DNA of 64,000 bases from assembly GCF_047948215.1 (NCBI RefSeq), contig NC_134465.1, forward strand, positions 52,049,946 through 52,113,945, written 5' to 3'. Position numbers and translations under genes: made by a program. Source of the stretch: Lycorma delicatula. Lineage: Eukaryota; Arthropoda; Insecta; Hemiptera; Fulgoridae. Positions 24,836 to 37,140 of this stretch are shown here, piece by piece (position 1 is the stretch's first letter; each line of letters starts with the position of its first letter). The notes beneath the pieces were generated by a model that saw only the letters and a list, made by a program, of their open reading frames with translations, searched no databases and had not been told where the DNA came from.

Positions 24836-25800
24836 ATATGGATATTATTGGCAGCGTTAAGTTTCAATATTTCCCCTACAGATCGCAGAGCCTGAAAATG
24901 TCCCTTGCTACTGTATCTTTCTATTATCGGGCGGATTTTACGGGTTATTTAATGGCGGTTATTAATTTTAAATTTTATTTACGGACGGATTTCGTGATTT
25001 GCATTCGTATCTGAATGGACTAGCGTGAAATTTATTTACCGGGCCTGACCGTGGGACACTAAGCTTTTGAGCCCAGTACTCCCGGCGTGATTTCCCTTCA
25101 GTCCATCCGCTGAAGTCCTTTCGGTACTAGGACCTTATGGTCTAACAGGAATACGCCTACCGGGACCCTAATTATTGGGAGGGAGCAATGCGCCCCCTTC
25201 TCTGGAGAGAGTCGCATATGCTGACTGAATTATATTGCGGTCTCTTCGTGTGACGGTGCGGGGTGTCATCTGGGTTTTATAGTTTTAACAAGATTTAATT
25301 GCGAAAACGGTCACTTTCACGGCCGGAATTTTCGCGTGGTTTCCATTTATAGGTTACGCGATATAGAGGCTCCTAAGCCTGGTTTGTCATTTTTTGACTC
25401 CTTTATCGCCTCTTCACGGTGGTTCTACGGCACGAGGTCGTTTTCTTATACCCTTTGGAGATGTCCTGGATATGGCCTTGTTCGGACACGGCTGCTCTCC
25501 CGAATAGTCTGCGTACCTTCGCCACCACCACCTCGGATACGGTGTGTAGTCCCACATCGTAGCGAAGAGTGACGTTTCTGACGAACCCCGGTGCTCCAAA
25601 TATCGTCCGCAACGCTATGTTTTGGACGGCTTCTAATTTCTTTTGAAGCGTGGAGTTCAATAAAGCTCCCCGTGTGCCGGGTAAGCGTATGTTAGAATCG
25701 GCAGGACGTATAGCCGAAAAATGAGCAATTTGGTCGCCGGTGGATATGGGCTGGCACTGTTCAGTACTGGGTATAGTGAGGCCCTGATGGCCTTTGCCCT
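24836..25800 (-). mobile_element. Jockey-like LINE, 3' end (RT C-terminus and 3' UTR)
   Basis: Minus strand at 25403-25660 encodes LQKKLEAVQNIALRTIFGAP then GFVRNVTLRYDVGLHTV, the conserved C-terminal block of Jockey-group reverse transcriptases. The ~560 bases beyond it, ending near 24836, are shared with 50945-51600 and so are probably its 3' UTR. 5'-truncated near 25800 inside a transposase remnant. Confidence 0.7.
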
Positions 25801-25802
25801 TT

Positions 25803-26105
25803 GGGTCACATATTAAACATATTGTTGGACATTACCAACGGAGAGACCAAACTGGTCAGATCGGCTCGCAGAAACTTTTTGGAGAACAGAATAAGAAGCT
25901 TTCACGTTGATCAATTTTTCTGGTGTAAGAAACTTCGGACGACCACTTTTAGCTGCATCTGCCATATTCCCTGTTTCTTTAACTTGTACCGCCGCTTGAT
26001 TGACGAAGGTGCATAAAAACCACAAATTTCTGTGAAGGCATTCTGGGTCTGAACATAACTGGAACATCTAATGTGTTGAAAGAAACATCCTCTGCTGCAT
26101 TGTGT
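25803..26105 (-). pseudogene. DUF4817-type transposase N-terminal remnant
   Basis: Minus-strand KETGNMADAAKSGRPKFLTP and following helix match the QETG...GRP linker of this transposase family. Truncated at 25800 by the Jockey-like LINE. Confidence 0.65.
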
Positions 26106-26961
26106 AATACGTTTTTCCTAAAAAAAAAAAGGAAATTGTAATCCATTTTCCTCAATTAAACCAGTAATAAAAAATTAAATATTCTTTAATAAGGTTATAT
26201 ATATTTCTAATGTGTTGAGACACATTTTGAGCACTCTGTATTAGTGCGTATTAATAATTAAATAAAACTAATATTTATATCAATGTCTTTAATTGGATAC
26301 AGCGATGTTGGCTTAAAACTTCTGATATGTGAATATCTCTTTCAATAAAATTATTATTATAAAATTCTGATGTGTTTAGCCATTAAATTATTGAGATTTC
26401 TAGTCTAATTAGGATGATGTCGAACATAAACAGAGAATGAATGTTCAATTATAGCATGATATTCTCGGATTAAGAAAAAAATATTTGCAAATAAACGTAA
26501 GGAAAGTAATGAATTCGATAATCATAAAAATTGATATTTAAGATAAAATTTTTTACAGTTTAATAATGTAAAAATTAAACATTTATTTACAACAATGCCA
26601 ACAATTTACCTACCAAAAATACATTATAATTTCTTGTTACCACTCTAGAAACGTAAACTAATATGTTAATACCGCTTGACATACGCATATTTCTAATCAA
26701 ATTCAAATATTTAAATTTTATATACTGGCAAAACGACAATCGGAAACTATTTTCTAAATGTTATAAAGCAGGTTTTCTAATAAGATAATTAATTAATTTC
26801 GTTTTTTATTTGAATTGTTACCGATCGATTTCCAAGTAACGATTGATATCTCGATCTTATTCGTCCTGTTTTATAAAAGAACCAAGACTCTCAGTTGACC
26901 TGTGTTTGCGGCCTGAATGCAGAATTTCCACAATCTAATTCGTACCTTTAGCGATTCTTTA

Positions 26962-27690
26962 GTTTTTTTTTGTCTTCAGTCACTTGATTGGTTTGTTGCA
27001 GCTCTTCAAGATTCCCTATCTAGTGCCAGTCGTTTCATTTCGGTATACCTCCTACATCCTACATCTCTAACAATTTGTTTTACATATTCCAAACGTTGCC
27101 TGCCTGCACAATTTTTTCCATCTACCTGTCCCTCCAATATCAAAGCGACTATTCCAGGATGCCTTAATATGTGACCTACAAGTCTGTCTCTTCTTTTAAC
27201 TATATTTTTTCAAATGCTTCTTTCTTCATCAATTTGCCGCAATTTCTCTTCATTTGTCACTTTACCCACCCATCTTATTTTTAACATTCTCCTATAGCAC
27301 CATATTTCAAAAACTTCTAATCTTTTGTTCTCAGGTACTCCGATCGTCCAAGTTTCACTTTCATATAAAGCTACGCTCTAAACATATACTTTCAAAAATG
27401 TTTTCCTGACGTTTAAATTTTTTTGATTTAAGCAAATTATATTTGTAACTGTAAGCTCGTTTCGCCTATGCTATTCGGCATTTTATATCGCTCCTGCTTC
27501 GTCCATCTTTAGTAATTCTACTTCCCAAATAACAAAATTCTTCTACCTCCATAATCTTTTCTCTTACTATTTTTGTATTCAGCGGTCCTTCTACATTAGT
27601 TTTTAAATTAAATTTTTTAGTAAAAACTAAATACTCCGTCGTAACAATGTGTAACATCTGCAGACATTTACTCATTTGTGACATGACTTC
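26962..27690 (-). mobile_element. LINE-A copy, 5'-truncated, decayed
   Basis: Plus strand starts with a T-tract then GTCTTCAGTCACTTGATTGG. The minus strand reads the RT tail in fragments, including IMEVEEFCYLGSRITKDGRS and RSDIKCRIA. Frameshifts near 27380-27430. Confidence 0.85.
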
Positions 27691-27744
27691 GTGTATCTAC
27701 CAACTTCAATTTATGAAGAACAATACAAATTAAACGTCGCTATA

Positions 27745-27863
27745 AAATAAAAGCGTGGCGCAGTTTTCATAACAATGTTTTCGAATAAGTATTATTGTTG
27801 TAAAAATAAATTAATGTTGTGTTGTTTTAAATAAATTATAAAAACTGCGCCACGCTTTTATTT
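27745..27863. mobile_element. Foldback/MITE-like element, 119 bp
   Basis: Perfect 23-base inverted repeats at 27745-27767 and 27841-27863, built around AAGCGTGGCGCAGTTTT and its complement, enclosing 73 AT-rich bases. No coding capacity. Confidence 0.75.
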
Positions 27864-27919
27864 AACCAAATATTTCACTACTTTTAATTTTAAAATTTAA
27901 TAATTATTATATTTATCTA

Positions 27920-28150
27920 TTTTTTATTTATTGGTTATTTATAAAATATTTATATAATTTATTTTTTACTTTTCAGTGCGTTTTTATATTTGATAATATA
28001 TTATATTTTTTTGTTTAAAATTCTCAGTTTGATTTAACTTAATTCTTATTTTTTACTTTTTAGAGGGGTTTTCTAATTTGTTTCCTTTTTTTATTAATGT
28101 TAATATTAATATTAGTTAAGTAAACGCTTTTTTAAAAAATAATTTTTTAT
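27920..28150 (+). repeat. Dispersed AT-rich repeat, copy 1
   Basis: About 210 bases, including TTTTTACTTTTTAGAGGG and TTAATGTTAATATTAATATT, recur nearly unchanged at 41813-42045. Confidence 0.85.
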
Positions 28151-28618
28151 ATGTAATCAAATTTTTTTTGTATTTTTTTTTTGTTTTTATTCTTCGTTTC
28201 GTTTTAAATTTATTTGTTATTATTCAGCCTGTGATCTTAGTTGTAAGTTTTTTGGGGTATTTTGTTTTTGTTTTTAGTTGTAAGGTTAGGTTTTTTGTTT
28301 TTAATATTGTAGTTTGTTAATGTGTTTTATTTTATTTATTTTTTTTTGTTTTAATGTTATTTTAGCTGTTTGTTTACTTTTATTTTTGTTATTTATTTTA
28401 CTCCGGGCGCTGACAACGCGTCAGCGTTTTTCGCCCCCGCCCAAAAAAAAAAAAAATTAATTGGTCTTAAACTACTTTTGATTTTATTTAATGTTAAATT
28501 TAATCGCTTATTTTATGATGTCGCTCTATATCAAAGTTTTTACTATAGTCTCCATTGATCCTCGAAATTGATAGTTGGATAATTCCTTGTTTTATGCACG
28601 GAGTAGCAAATCTACTAC

Positions 28619-28682
28619 TCCTTACATGACTTATTCCTTACATGACGTAATCCTTACATGACGTAATCCTTACATGACGTAA
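28619..28682 (+). repeat. 16 bp tandem repeat, four units, with TGACGTAA
   Basis: Unit TCCTTACATGACGTAA is repeated exactly three times (28635-28682) after a variant unit at 28619 ending TGACTTAT. Confidence 0.95.
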
Positions 28683-28699
28683 AATATTTATTTATTAAT

Positions 28700-29405
28700 A
28701 AATGAATAACGGTAGTAGCTTTATTTCATTTTATTTTTTAATCTGTAGAGAATCAATCAACATAATTATCGGTATTTAAGAAAAATCTGATACTTTATAT
28801 TTGTATCATAAAAAACTAGTTCTAAAGTTATGCAATAACAACGCAGGTTTTAAATTTAGATACGTCGCAATCAAATGGTTATTTAAGTTATTTAATTGTT
28901 GGTTTAAGTTGTTTAATATAAAAAATTTATTAGCATGAGAAAAAATTTATTAAATTCTGCATAATAATATATGCAGAAATTTTTTTTTTTTCCAACTATA
29001 AAATAATTGGTTTAATCAAAAATAAATACTTGTTCGATTTACTTAATTAACATAAAAAGATATGCAATTTACAAAAATCCTAACATTGTATTTGATCAAT
29101 TATAAAACGTATGCTAAAATAATTTTCATTATCTATATTAGTATGCGGAAGACTCGGCTGACAATGCATAAGCTAAGATTTATGAATTAAACAACACCTT
29201 TTATTTAAATTGTTCGTTTTACTTGTATCCGTCTTTCTTGATTTATGTTTAGGAGCATTCCTTTATATACTTATTTTTTAGTCCTTAAATTTTTTTATTA
29301 TTAAAAGCGTAGTAACCATTAAAATCGTGGTAACTGAATTTTAAATCGAAAACAGAGACGTTTTCTGTTAAAAATGTATATGCGAGTTAATTCAAAGTTA
29401 CAAAA
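28700..29405. other. AT-rich spacer, nothing recognised
   Basis: Poly-T/A rich, with no coding or repeat structure that I can support. Confidence 0.55.
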
Positions 29406-29408
29406 TAC

Positions 29409-30735
29409 AGGGTCCGGCATATAAACCTGACGATTTTTGAGGGATAATAATTAAACTGTGTTTCGTACAATTAAAACATTTAATATATCAAATTAAAGAT
29501 CAATTTTTGCAATTTATAGTGAATTACTTTCATAGATTTTTTTTAATTTGAATATTATGTCGTCCAAATGTTTTCCATTACTCCTCACACACTCACTTAA
29601 CCTCATTCTAAAATTTGACATTGCTCGCTCAATCATCACTTGTGGAACTGCATCAGTTTCTCGTTGAATGGCCTCCTTGAGTTCTGCAATTGACTGTGGT
29701 CGACTACTGAAGACTTTATGTTTGAGATACCCCCACAGAAAAAAATCACAAACAGCCAGATCAGGTGAACGCGCCGGCCAAAGAATGTCGCCAAATCGGG
29801 AAATCAAACGTCCAGGAAAGGTTTCTCGCAGAACATCCATTGCGATTCTCGCCGTACGGGCGGTGGCACCATCCTGTTGAAACCAAATTTCACGTCCCTG
29901 AAAGTCACTCAGTTTCGGTCGCAGAAATTCATTCGACATGTTTACTTATCGATGAGATGTTACTGTTACTCTGCGATTTAACTCTTAAAAAAAATACGGG
30001 CCGATTATGAAAAACTTTGAAACAGCACACCATATTGTAACATATTGACTGTGAAGTGGTTTTTCAAGAATTTGCCGTCGATTATGCGAACCCCAATAAC
30101 GGTAATTTTGTTTATTCACAAATCCTGATACATGAAAATGCGCCACGTCGCTTAAAAGAATAACGGCATCCTGGTGGACATTTTCGAGGGTGACCTCGCA
30201 AACTGCTTTGCGAGACGCCCAATCATTTGAATTAAGTTGCTGCACTAACATCATCTTATAGGGATGGAATTTCAGGTCGACATGAAGAATTCGTCGTACA
30301 CTGCGATCAGAGATGGCTAGCGCAGCAGCATGTCTCGTTGCTGAACGTCGTGGAGACCGCGTAACAGTTAACCTTACAGCGTTAATGTTTTCAGGCGTTC
30401 TCACAGTCTGTTTTCGTCCTGTTGATTTCATTTTTCAAGCAGACGATGTGTTCCTAAAATTCTTCACCCACAACAATATCGTATTCCTACTAGGAACAGA
30501 CGCGTGTCGATTTAAATTGAAATGTCTGCGAAATAAACGCTGTGTTAAAATAACAGTCATTATTTTTAAAATAGGCTTCAATCACAAATGCTCGTTACTC
30601 ACCCGACCACGACATACTGGCTACTGAAATAGCAGCACTAATAGACCTGTCGATGTACAAACTCCCGCCTACTCATTGACAGTGGTGCCAACATAACAAT
30701 TACTACAAAATCGTCAGATTTATGTACCGGACCCT
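29409..30735 (-). mobile_element. Mariner-superfamily element, both TIRs, inactivated transposase
   Basis: Ends AGGGTCCGGCATATAAACCT (left) and, reverse-complemented, AGGGTCCGGTACATAAATCT (right) form ~30-base inverted repeats. The minus strand encodes most of a transposase in two open segments. 29985-30431 contains an HTH region and LLSDVAHFHVSGFVNKQN (first Asp present, usual Glu replaced by Val). 29514-29939 contains WFQQDGATARTARI and WPARSPDLAVCDFFLWGYLK. The frame is broken between them, and stops occur in the N-terminal part (30431-30625). Non-autonomous now, but the termini look usable. Confidence 0.88.
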
Positions 30736-31074
30736 ATGATGAAAATCGTACTATTTGATCATAATGTAGACTGTGATCACAAACTCGTTATAGTTGATAA
30801 TAGAATTCCTGTATGTATTATATGTTTTGTGGAACACTAGTTTTATTATAGAAAATTATCATTATAAATATCTAATTCCTGAATGTATAAAATACTTCAA
30901 AAACACGTTATTGGAGGTATGTTGTCGATTAGGTTTTGACCTGTACGATGTTTATGAAGATACTATGAAAAAATATTATTTCGATTTTTATCGTGCGTTT
31001 GATGAACTGAATATTAAATGGAAACGAACGAATTCTATTAATTTCGAGATAATAATTTACTGTGTTCCAGCGGC

Positions 31075-31640
31075 AACTCGCGTACAGGCTCAGTAGGTTT
31101 CTTGTGGGATTTCATTAAAGATCGGGCTTTATGTACTACCTTTGCCTGCTGATCTTGTTGAACTAAGACTTCGAATCAACGCCAGAGCTGCAGAGTAACG
31201 CCCGAATTGCTGGCTACAATCTTTTTTTCTTTTCCTGTTTTGCCTCCGGGAATTACTGTTCAGACATTACTTCAGAGGATGAACGAGGATTATTATATAT
31301 ATATATATGAGTATAAATGAAGTGTAATCTTGTACATTCTCAGTTGAACCATTCCTGAGATGTGTGGTTATTTGAAACCCAACCACCAAAGAACACCGGT
31401 ATCCACGATCTAGTATTCAAATTTGTGTAAAAATATCTGACCTTACTAGGACTTGAACACTGGAACTCTAGACTTCAAATCAGCTATTTGAGAACACGCA
31501 TTCACCACTAGACCAACCCTGTGGGTGCTGGCTACAGTCTGGAATAAAATCACTCCAAGAAGTGAATGTAGGGTGACAAACTTGATGTGTTTTTCTATGA
31601 AATGAGACCTCAATCAAGTCTCTTAAGTTATCTCAATAAA
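31075..31640 (+). pseudogene. DUF4817-type transposase C-terminal remnant split by a SINE
   Basis: Plus strand gives GFLWDFIKDRALC then, in another frame, DLVELRLRINARAAE. After the SINE it resumes with ECRVTN. These match the DFFLWGFIKDRVY...CRVTNG tail of the family. Confidence 0.6.
31224..31527 (-). mobile_element. SINE-A with target-site duplication
   Basis: Plus strand begins TTTTTTTCTTTTCCTGTTTT and ends at the complement of the tRNA-like head (ACCAACCCTGTGGG). Flanks TGCTGGCTACAATCT (31209-31223) and TGCTGGCTACAGTCT (31528-31542) are a 15-base duplication with one mismatch. Confidence 0.9.
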
Positions 31641-33176
31641 TTTTTATATGCTTTTAAGGTTGTGAAGTCTTTTTGAATTACCTGGTATATTACAGACTTC
31701 AATTTTTGTTTGTATAATCCATAACATTTTCATTTGTAATAAAGGTATGATTTTTTTTCAAATAAATTTTAAGTTGTTGTCATTAAGATTAATGAATAGA
31801 CAAATCATTTAATTACGTGAATTATTTTAAATTCATGTTATGAGTCAGAGTTGGGGAAAAAACCTTATGTGTACACTACATGCCATAAATAAAGGGTAAT
31901 ATTAGATTTGGCATTAGACGTTAGACATTCACAAAAAAAAAAAAAAAAACATAACGAATCACTGAATTAAGCATCATGGAAAAGCAAGGAATGGAGTGGT
32001 TTCTTGTTGCCCTTTTTACAGAGTAGAATTTCCTGTTATATTTCCTGTTAAAAAATTAAAAAAATATTTGTTGTAATTTTTTTATATCTATTTAAACATA
32101 TTTATAGTTTTGATTTTAGTAAGATTCAAAATAAAACTGAAGGCCAGATTTTGAATGTAAATTTAAGGCTGGGTGTTTTTGTTCTTATCAATTAAAAAAA
32201 AAAATGATGAATTAAGTCGCTGTAGGTGTATAGAACAAGGATTTAAATACTGGACAAGGAGTTATCATTGAAATAAAACTAAAATAGGTGTAAACTGAAC
32301 CATAAACCACTTAATTTAGATTTGTATCTATTGGGGAGAGGGAGTTAGCGGCACGGATATCTTATATAAGTCTTAATTACTTATATAGATATTACTATTA
32401 TAAATCTATATACCTTATAGCAACAAAGAACTGCCATAAATTACATTGAATAAAGTATCCTTATGATGAGTACAATTATTAACCATTTGTATTTGATTAC
32501 TTCAATTTGTAATGAGATGGTAATTGTTTTAAAATCTCAATATTCCTTCTTAAATTTAGTCCTCCTTCTCAATACAACAATGTCATTAGCTGTCACTGTC
32601 GTTATAAATGAATAATCTACTGTTATATTCAATCGACCTATTTAACTTCCACTTTTCAATGATCAACAGATTTCTAATATTACGCTGGTTTTTTCAGACT
32701 TTAATAATATATTTTGTTTATATAATGTTACTCTAAACTTTGTTACAAACTGTACATAATTTAATACATTAAATTTCTTTAAGCTTGTCAGACACATTCC
32801 TTCTTAAACTTTACAATTTTTAATCGTCATATGATAATTATTTTTTGCAAAATTGTTACCAGAACCTTTTTTTAGGAGATTATTATAAACGTGATAAGGT
32901 ATTAATTCTCTCTGTAGGATAGTATCTACTAATAATCTAGGGTTAATATTGAATTATGAAATTTAAGAGTAACATTTCCAGGAATGCAGGTTTTGGAATT
33001 TAGAATCTAGGAAATATGCCTTTATTGAGCGGTTAGCTTGTTGTATTGATAAAATTGAAATTATGATGCTTGCTGAAATCATTAAATTATAAACGAAAAG
33101 ATATTTTGGTTACCAGTAAAATTAGTCAGAATCAACTACTTTTTTTAAATAAACGATTTTACACTTTTTAATGTCA
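31640..33176. other. AT-rich spacer, nothing recognised
   Basis: No coding motif, repeat or RNA gene seen on either strand. Confidence 0.55.
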
Positions 33177-33760
33177 TATGGAAAAGATTATGGAGGTAGA
33201 AGAATTTTGTAATTTGGAAAGTAGAATTACTAAAGATGGACAAAGAAGGAGTGATATAAAATGCCGAACAGCACAGGTGAAATGAGCTTTCAGTCAGAAA
33301 TATAATTTTCTGACACCAAAAATTAATTTAAATATCAGGAAAACATTTTTGAAAGTATATGTTTGGAGCATAGCTTTATATGGAAGTGAAACTTGGACGA
33401 TCGGAGTACCTAAGAAGAAAAGATTATAATCTTTTGAAATGTAGTGCTATACAAAAATCTTAAAAATCTGATGGGTGGAAAAGTGACAAATGAAGAGGAA
33501 TTGCGGCAAATTGATGAAAAAAGAAGCATTTGGAAAAACACAGTTAAAAGAAAACACTTATAGGCCACATGTTAAGGCATTTGGAATAGTTGCTTTGATA
33601 TTGGAGGGACAGGTAGATGGTAAAAATTGTGCTGGCAGGCAACGTTTGGAATATGTAAAACAAATTGTTAGGGATGTAATATGTAGGGCGTATACCAAAA
33701 TGAAACAAATAGCACTAGTTAGGGAACTACTAGATAGGAACTACGTGACATCATCATAAT
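33177..33760 (+). mobile_element. LINE-A copy on plus strand, decayed
   Basis: Plus strand reads KIMEVEEFCNLESRITKDGQ, then FLKVYVWSIALYGSETWTIG, then ALILEGQVDGKNCAGRQRLE, with stops and a frame change near 33430-33490. The only LINE-A copy in this orientation. Confidence 0.85.
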
Positions 33761-33856
33761 TCAAAATGAATTAGGAGCTATGACTATAAGATGGTTATCA
33801 TTGGTTTACTAAATGGATTATATAAATGGATTAAACACTGCAAAAGTATGTATTTG

Positions 33857-33890
33857 TGTGAGTGTGGAAAATTAATTTTCCACACTCACA
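33857..33890. repeat. 34-base perfect palindrome
   Basis: TGTGAGTGTGGAAAATT followed directly by its exact reverse complement, with no spacer. Confidence 0.95.
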
Positions 33891-34744
33891 GAGAAATACG
33901 ACAGCATCTGAAGGAAATTGGCCTTACACCAGAAGATACCATAGATAAGATAAAATTAAACAAGAAAATCAAAAACAAAAATTAACAACACAAACAATTC
34001 GCTTCACGCTCACTAGAAAAAACTCAGCACATACATTATCAGAACATATGAAAAAGAATTGGAAGGACAGCAATGCTCAAACAATCCCATCGAAGAGACT
34101 TGGATAATGGACTAACTAAAGTGATCGTAAGCGGTCATAAAAGATAATAATAATAATACACATGATTCTTTGAGTGAGAATATATTTTTTTTTCTTATAT
34201 ATATATAATATAGACATAAATATTTAACAGGAAATAATTAAGAGATGACCAAGAAAATAATTATTTAGAGGAATGGTAAGATATTACAAATACTAAGTAA
34301 ATTTGTTATTTATTTCTGGGATTACAGGCATCAACTGCTGTAGTCATTAACCCTTTTCCCAAACAAAAAAGAAACACTCTCTTGCTATTTTAAAACATGT
34401 ATTCCAACTTGTTGTGGACTAATATGTTTGATTCTATTCTGGTTGCCTGTGGTCTGATAAGATATAATATTATTTATTTTTATTTTAATATTCTTTTTAA
34501 CATTAATTTTTTTTCTTAAGATTCCTTGTTATTATTTTTCAACTATTTCATTTAATTTTTTTTTATCTCTGTAGTATGAGAGTTTATATAAATATTAATT
34601 ATGCTGTACAGTAGGATAAAATTTATTTCTGGATATTATATGCCATTTTTTATACCCGATTGCCCTATTTTTAATGTGTTTTAATGTGGTGACTATGTAG
34701 GAGATTTATTTCTTTTTAATTGTTTGGTTATATTCATTAATTCA

Positions 34745-35830
34745 TTGTGTTTTGTCTTTAGGACAGGTCCTGTCATGGCTGTTGCTCACCACTTTGTTCT
34801 ACTCTTTGCTAACTTCTTTGTTTCAGCATATTTTCCCTTTTTCATAATCCCATCCACCATTTGAAATCTCTTCCTTTCCTTTCATTCATCAAGCCTTCTA
34901 TCACATCCACTAATTTATCCACCTTCTCATACAATATCCTAGTCAGTTCCTTTTCCTATATTCAATCACAATTAGCAATCTTCCTGTTCTCTCTGATTCT
35001 TCTTAATACTTCCTCATTTGTTAAATGATTTACCATCTGACATTTATCATTCTGTCCTACACTCACATCTCAAAATCCTCTATTTGTTTACTGTCTGTCT
35101 TTCTCATCATCCACGTTTTAGTTCCATAGATCATCACATCCCAAATAAAAAATTTCATTAATCTCTTCCTTAATGCTAAGTTTATCTTTCCACAAAGCAG
35201 TCTTCCCTTATTAAATACCATCTTACTTCTTGATATTCTTGTCCTTAATTTCTGCCGATCTCCATGGTGGAATGATAGCATCTGTCTTTCATCTGGAGGT
35301 CCCAGGTTTGAATCTCGGTGAGGCATGGCATTTTTCATACACTAGAAAATTCCATTTCCATGTTCCAAGCAAAAGCTTCAAGCCTATGTGGCGATATCAA
35401 GCCCCCCAAAAAAAAAAAAATTCTACCGTGCAAGTCAGGTCATCACTTATAAAGCTCCTTAAATACTGAAATCTCTTCACCTGCTTTAAAATTTCACTTC
35501 CTATGTTAATGTTAATCCTCTCCTCTTTTCAATCTAATACCATACATTTTGTTTTTTTTCTTGTTTATCCTCATACCTTGATATTTGCGAGCTTCATCAT
35601 GTAAGTCAACAAGTATTTCATATAGTTTACACCAGTACTGCCATGTAATCAGCAAAACATATACATTCTTCCTCCCCTGTTCTTTATTCCTCTTTTCCCA
35701 TTCAGACAGTATTTAATTATTTCTTCCAGATATAACTAAACAGTGTTGATTTGCAGCATCCTTGCTTCACTCCCCTTTTGTTCAGGTTTTTATTTTTATT
35801 TCTGGTACTTTTCACAGTGAGTAAGGTACA
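34745..35830 (-). mobile_element. Second LINE family, RT remnant, interrupted by SINE-B
   Basis: Minus strand from 35800 downwards: GVKQGC (RT box), FADYMAVL (catalytic FADD with the second Asp changed), QVKRFQYL, then after the SINE RISRSKMVFNKGRLLCGKIN, WDVMIYGTKTWMMRK, LTNEEVLRRI and KRFQMVDGIMKKGKYAETKK. Order and motifs fit the same broad LINE type as LINE-A, but the sequence differs. Confidence 0.8.
35255..35423 (+). mobile_element. SINE-B inserted in a LINE
   Basis: CTTTCATCTGGAGGTCCCAG followed by B-box-like GGTTTGAATCTCGG, GGCATGGCATTTTTC, and a terminal A-tract at 35409-35421. It interrupts RT coding sequence that resumes on both sides. Confidence 0.75.
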
Positions 35831-35835
35831 TAATT

Positions 35836-36430
35836 ATGAACAGAGCTAAAACTTTATGTGATATAAAAGCTGTTAGGGCTACTACATTTCTCGATGAGGG
35901 TTATAATCAGAAATACATCGCTCAGTTGTTAGAAGTATGCCAATCAATTGTAAGTCAAATGCTAAAACAACTCAATGAGACCAGTAGTCACACAAGGAGA
36001 TCTGGGCAAGGTCATCCACACTGTATCGATTACAGAAGTGATCGTTTTATGAAAATTATTTTGGAAAACCGGAAGATTACAAGAGTTAAACTAAATAAAC
36101 AACTTTGAGAAGCTACTCTTGTTTTAATATCTGACCGAACAGTACGAAGAAGACTTATGGAGTCAGGATTAAGCATCCGAATGCCTGCAAAATAAAACAC
36201 TAATTACCCAACAACATGGGTGGCCAGATTTCACTTCACTCAACACATCAGATGGATGATAGAAGAATTGTAGAGTATTGTTCATGGATGAGACTAGAAT
36301 ATGTTTGCTTCTTTGGATGGACGGCAACGGGCGTGGAGAAGGACAGGAGAAAGATTTGCTGAATGCAATATTTCAATAAAAGTTTGGATAAGGATCCAAA
36401 ATGTTTTGGGATGACATTTCTTTCAATGTC
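35836..36430 (+). pseudogene. Tc1-like transposase, N-terminal two-thirds, decayed
   Basis: Open segment 35836-36108 reads RATTFLDEGYNQKYIAQLLE then QSIVSQMLKQLNETSSHTRR, the paired-type HTH of Tc1 transposases with the GxGxPxC linker (GQGHPHC). It continues with SDRTVRRRLMESGL, then (after stops) RQRAWRRTGERFAECNIS near 36330. The C-terminal DDE part is missing after about 36430. It abuts the LINE at its left. Confidence 0.8.
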
Positions 36431-37140
36431 CTTACTGAGCTAATCACAGTGTAATATAGAACTTTAGTTGCAGACACCTACGTAACCATCTGTTTAGAAG
36501 CATCTCTACTTCTAAACAGTATCATAGTTTAATTTCAGTTATAAAATATTCTGCATTATTTTAATGTGTTTTAAATTGTTTTTCAGATGAAAAATGTATA
36601 AATGATACTCAATTTTAAAAAAAGGAGTAATATTACAGAACATATTTCTTGAATTAATAATTTATCAGTTTGATTGATAATATAAAGAATATTTAATATC
36701 GGTATGAAAAAAATGTATATATGTAAAAGATAATTGCCGATTTTTATCTGACTGTATCCATAAGAGGTGGTAATGTATTTAATTAATGTTTGTTTGTTCC
36801 CTTCTGTAGCTTTACTGATCCAACCAATTACAACCAAATTTTGGGTCTTCTATCTGGAAGTAACTGAGCTATCTTGATTGTCTTATCTAGAAGGAGGGCA
36901 ATATACTGAGGAACAAAATTAAAAAGTTACAGCATTTTCAAATTATAAACTGGTAATTCCATGAAACAAAACAGAAACACCTTTTGGCTTTTGTGACTTT
37001 TTTTAAAAATTCATCGTTTTTAGATAAAATTGAAAAATGTGCTCTACAAAAGGAAGCAGGAATGTGTCGTGGCTATTATACACCTACCTAGAAAAATTAT
37101 GAAAAATGAACAAAAAATAGTTAAATAAGTTTTTCTTTGT
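36430..37140. other. Spacer, nothing recognised
   Basis: AT-rich; no supported feature. Confidence 0.5.

Noticed and set aside
28408..28426. Small hairpin CGCTGAC-AACGC-GTCAGCG resembling a terminator
   Set aside because: A 7-bp stem in a eukaryotic, gene-free stretch; no reason to call it functional.
28619..28682. CRISPR-like short direct repeats
   Set aside because: Units are contiguous 16-mers with no spacers, and the genome is clearly eukaryotic.
30794..31096. 100-codon plus-strand ORF
   Set aside because: No domain recognised; its end runs into transposase debris in another frame, so it is likely a chance frame.
33791..33985. 64-codon plus-strand ORF with a Cys/His pattern
   Set aside because: It is read through the perfect palindrome and ends in a Lys/Asn run; no zinc-finger spacing that I can defend.
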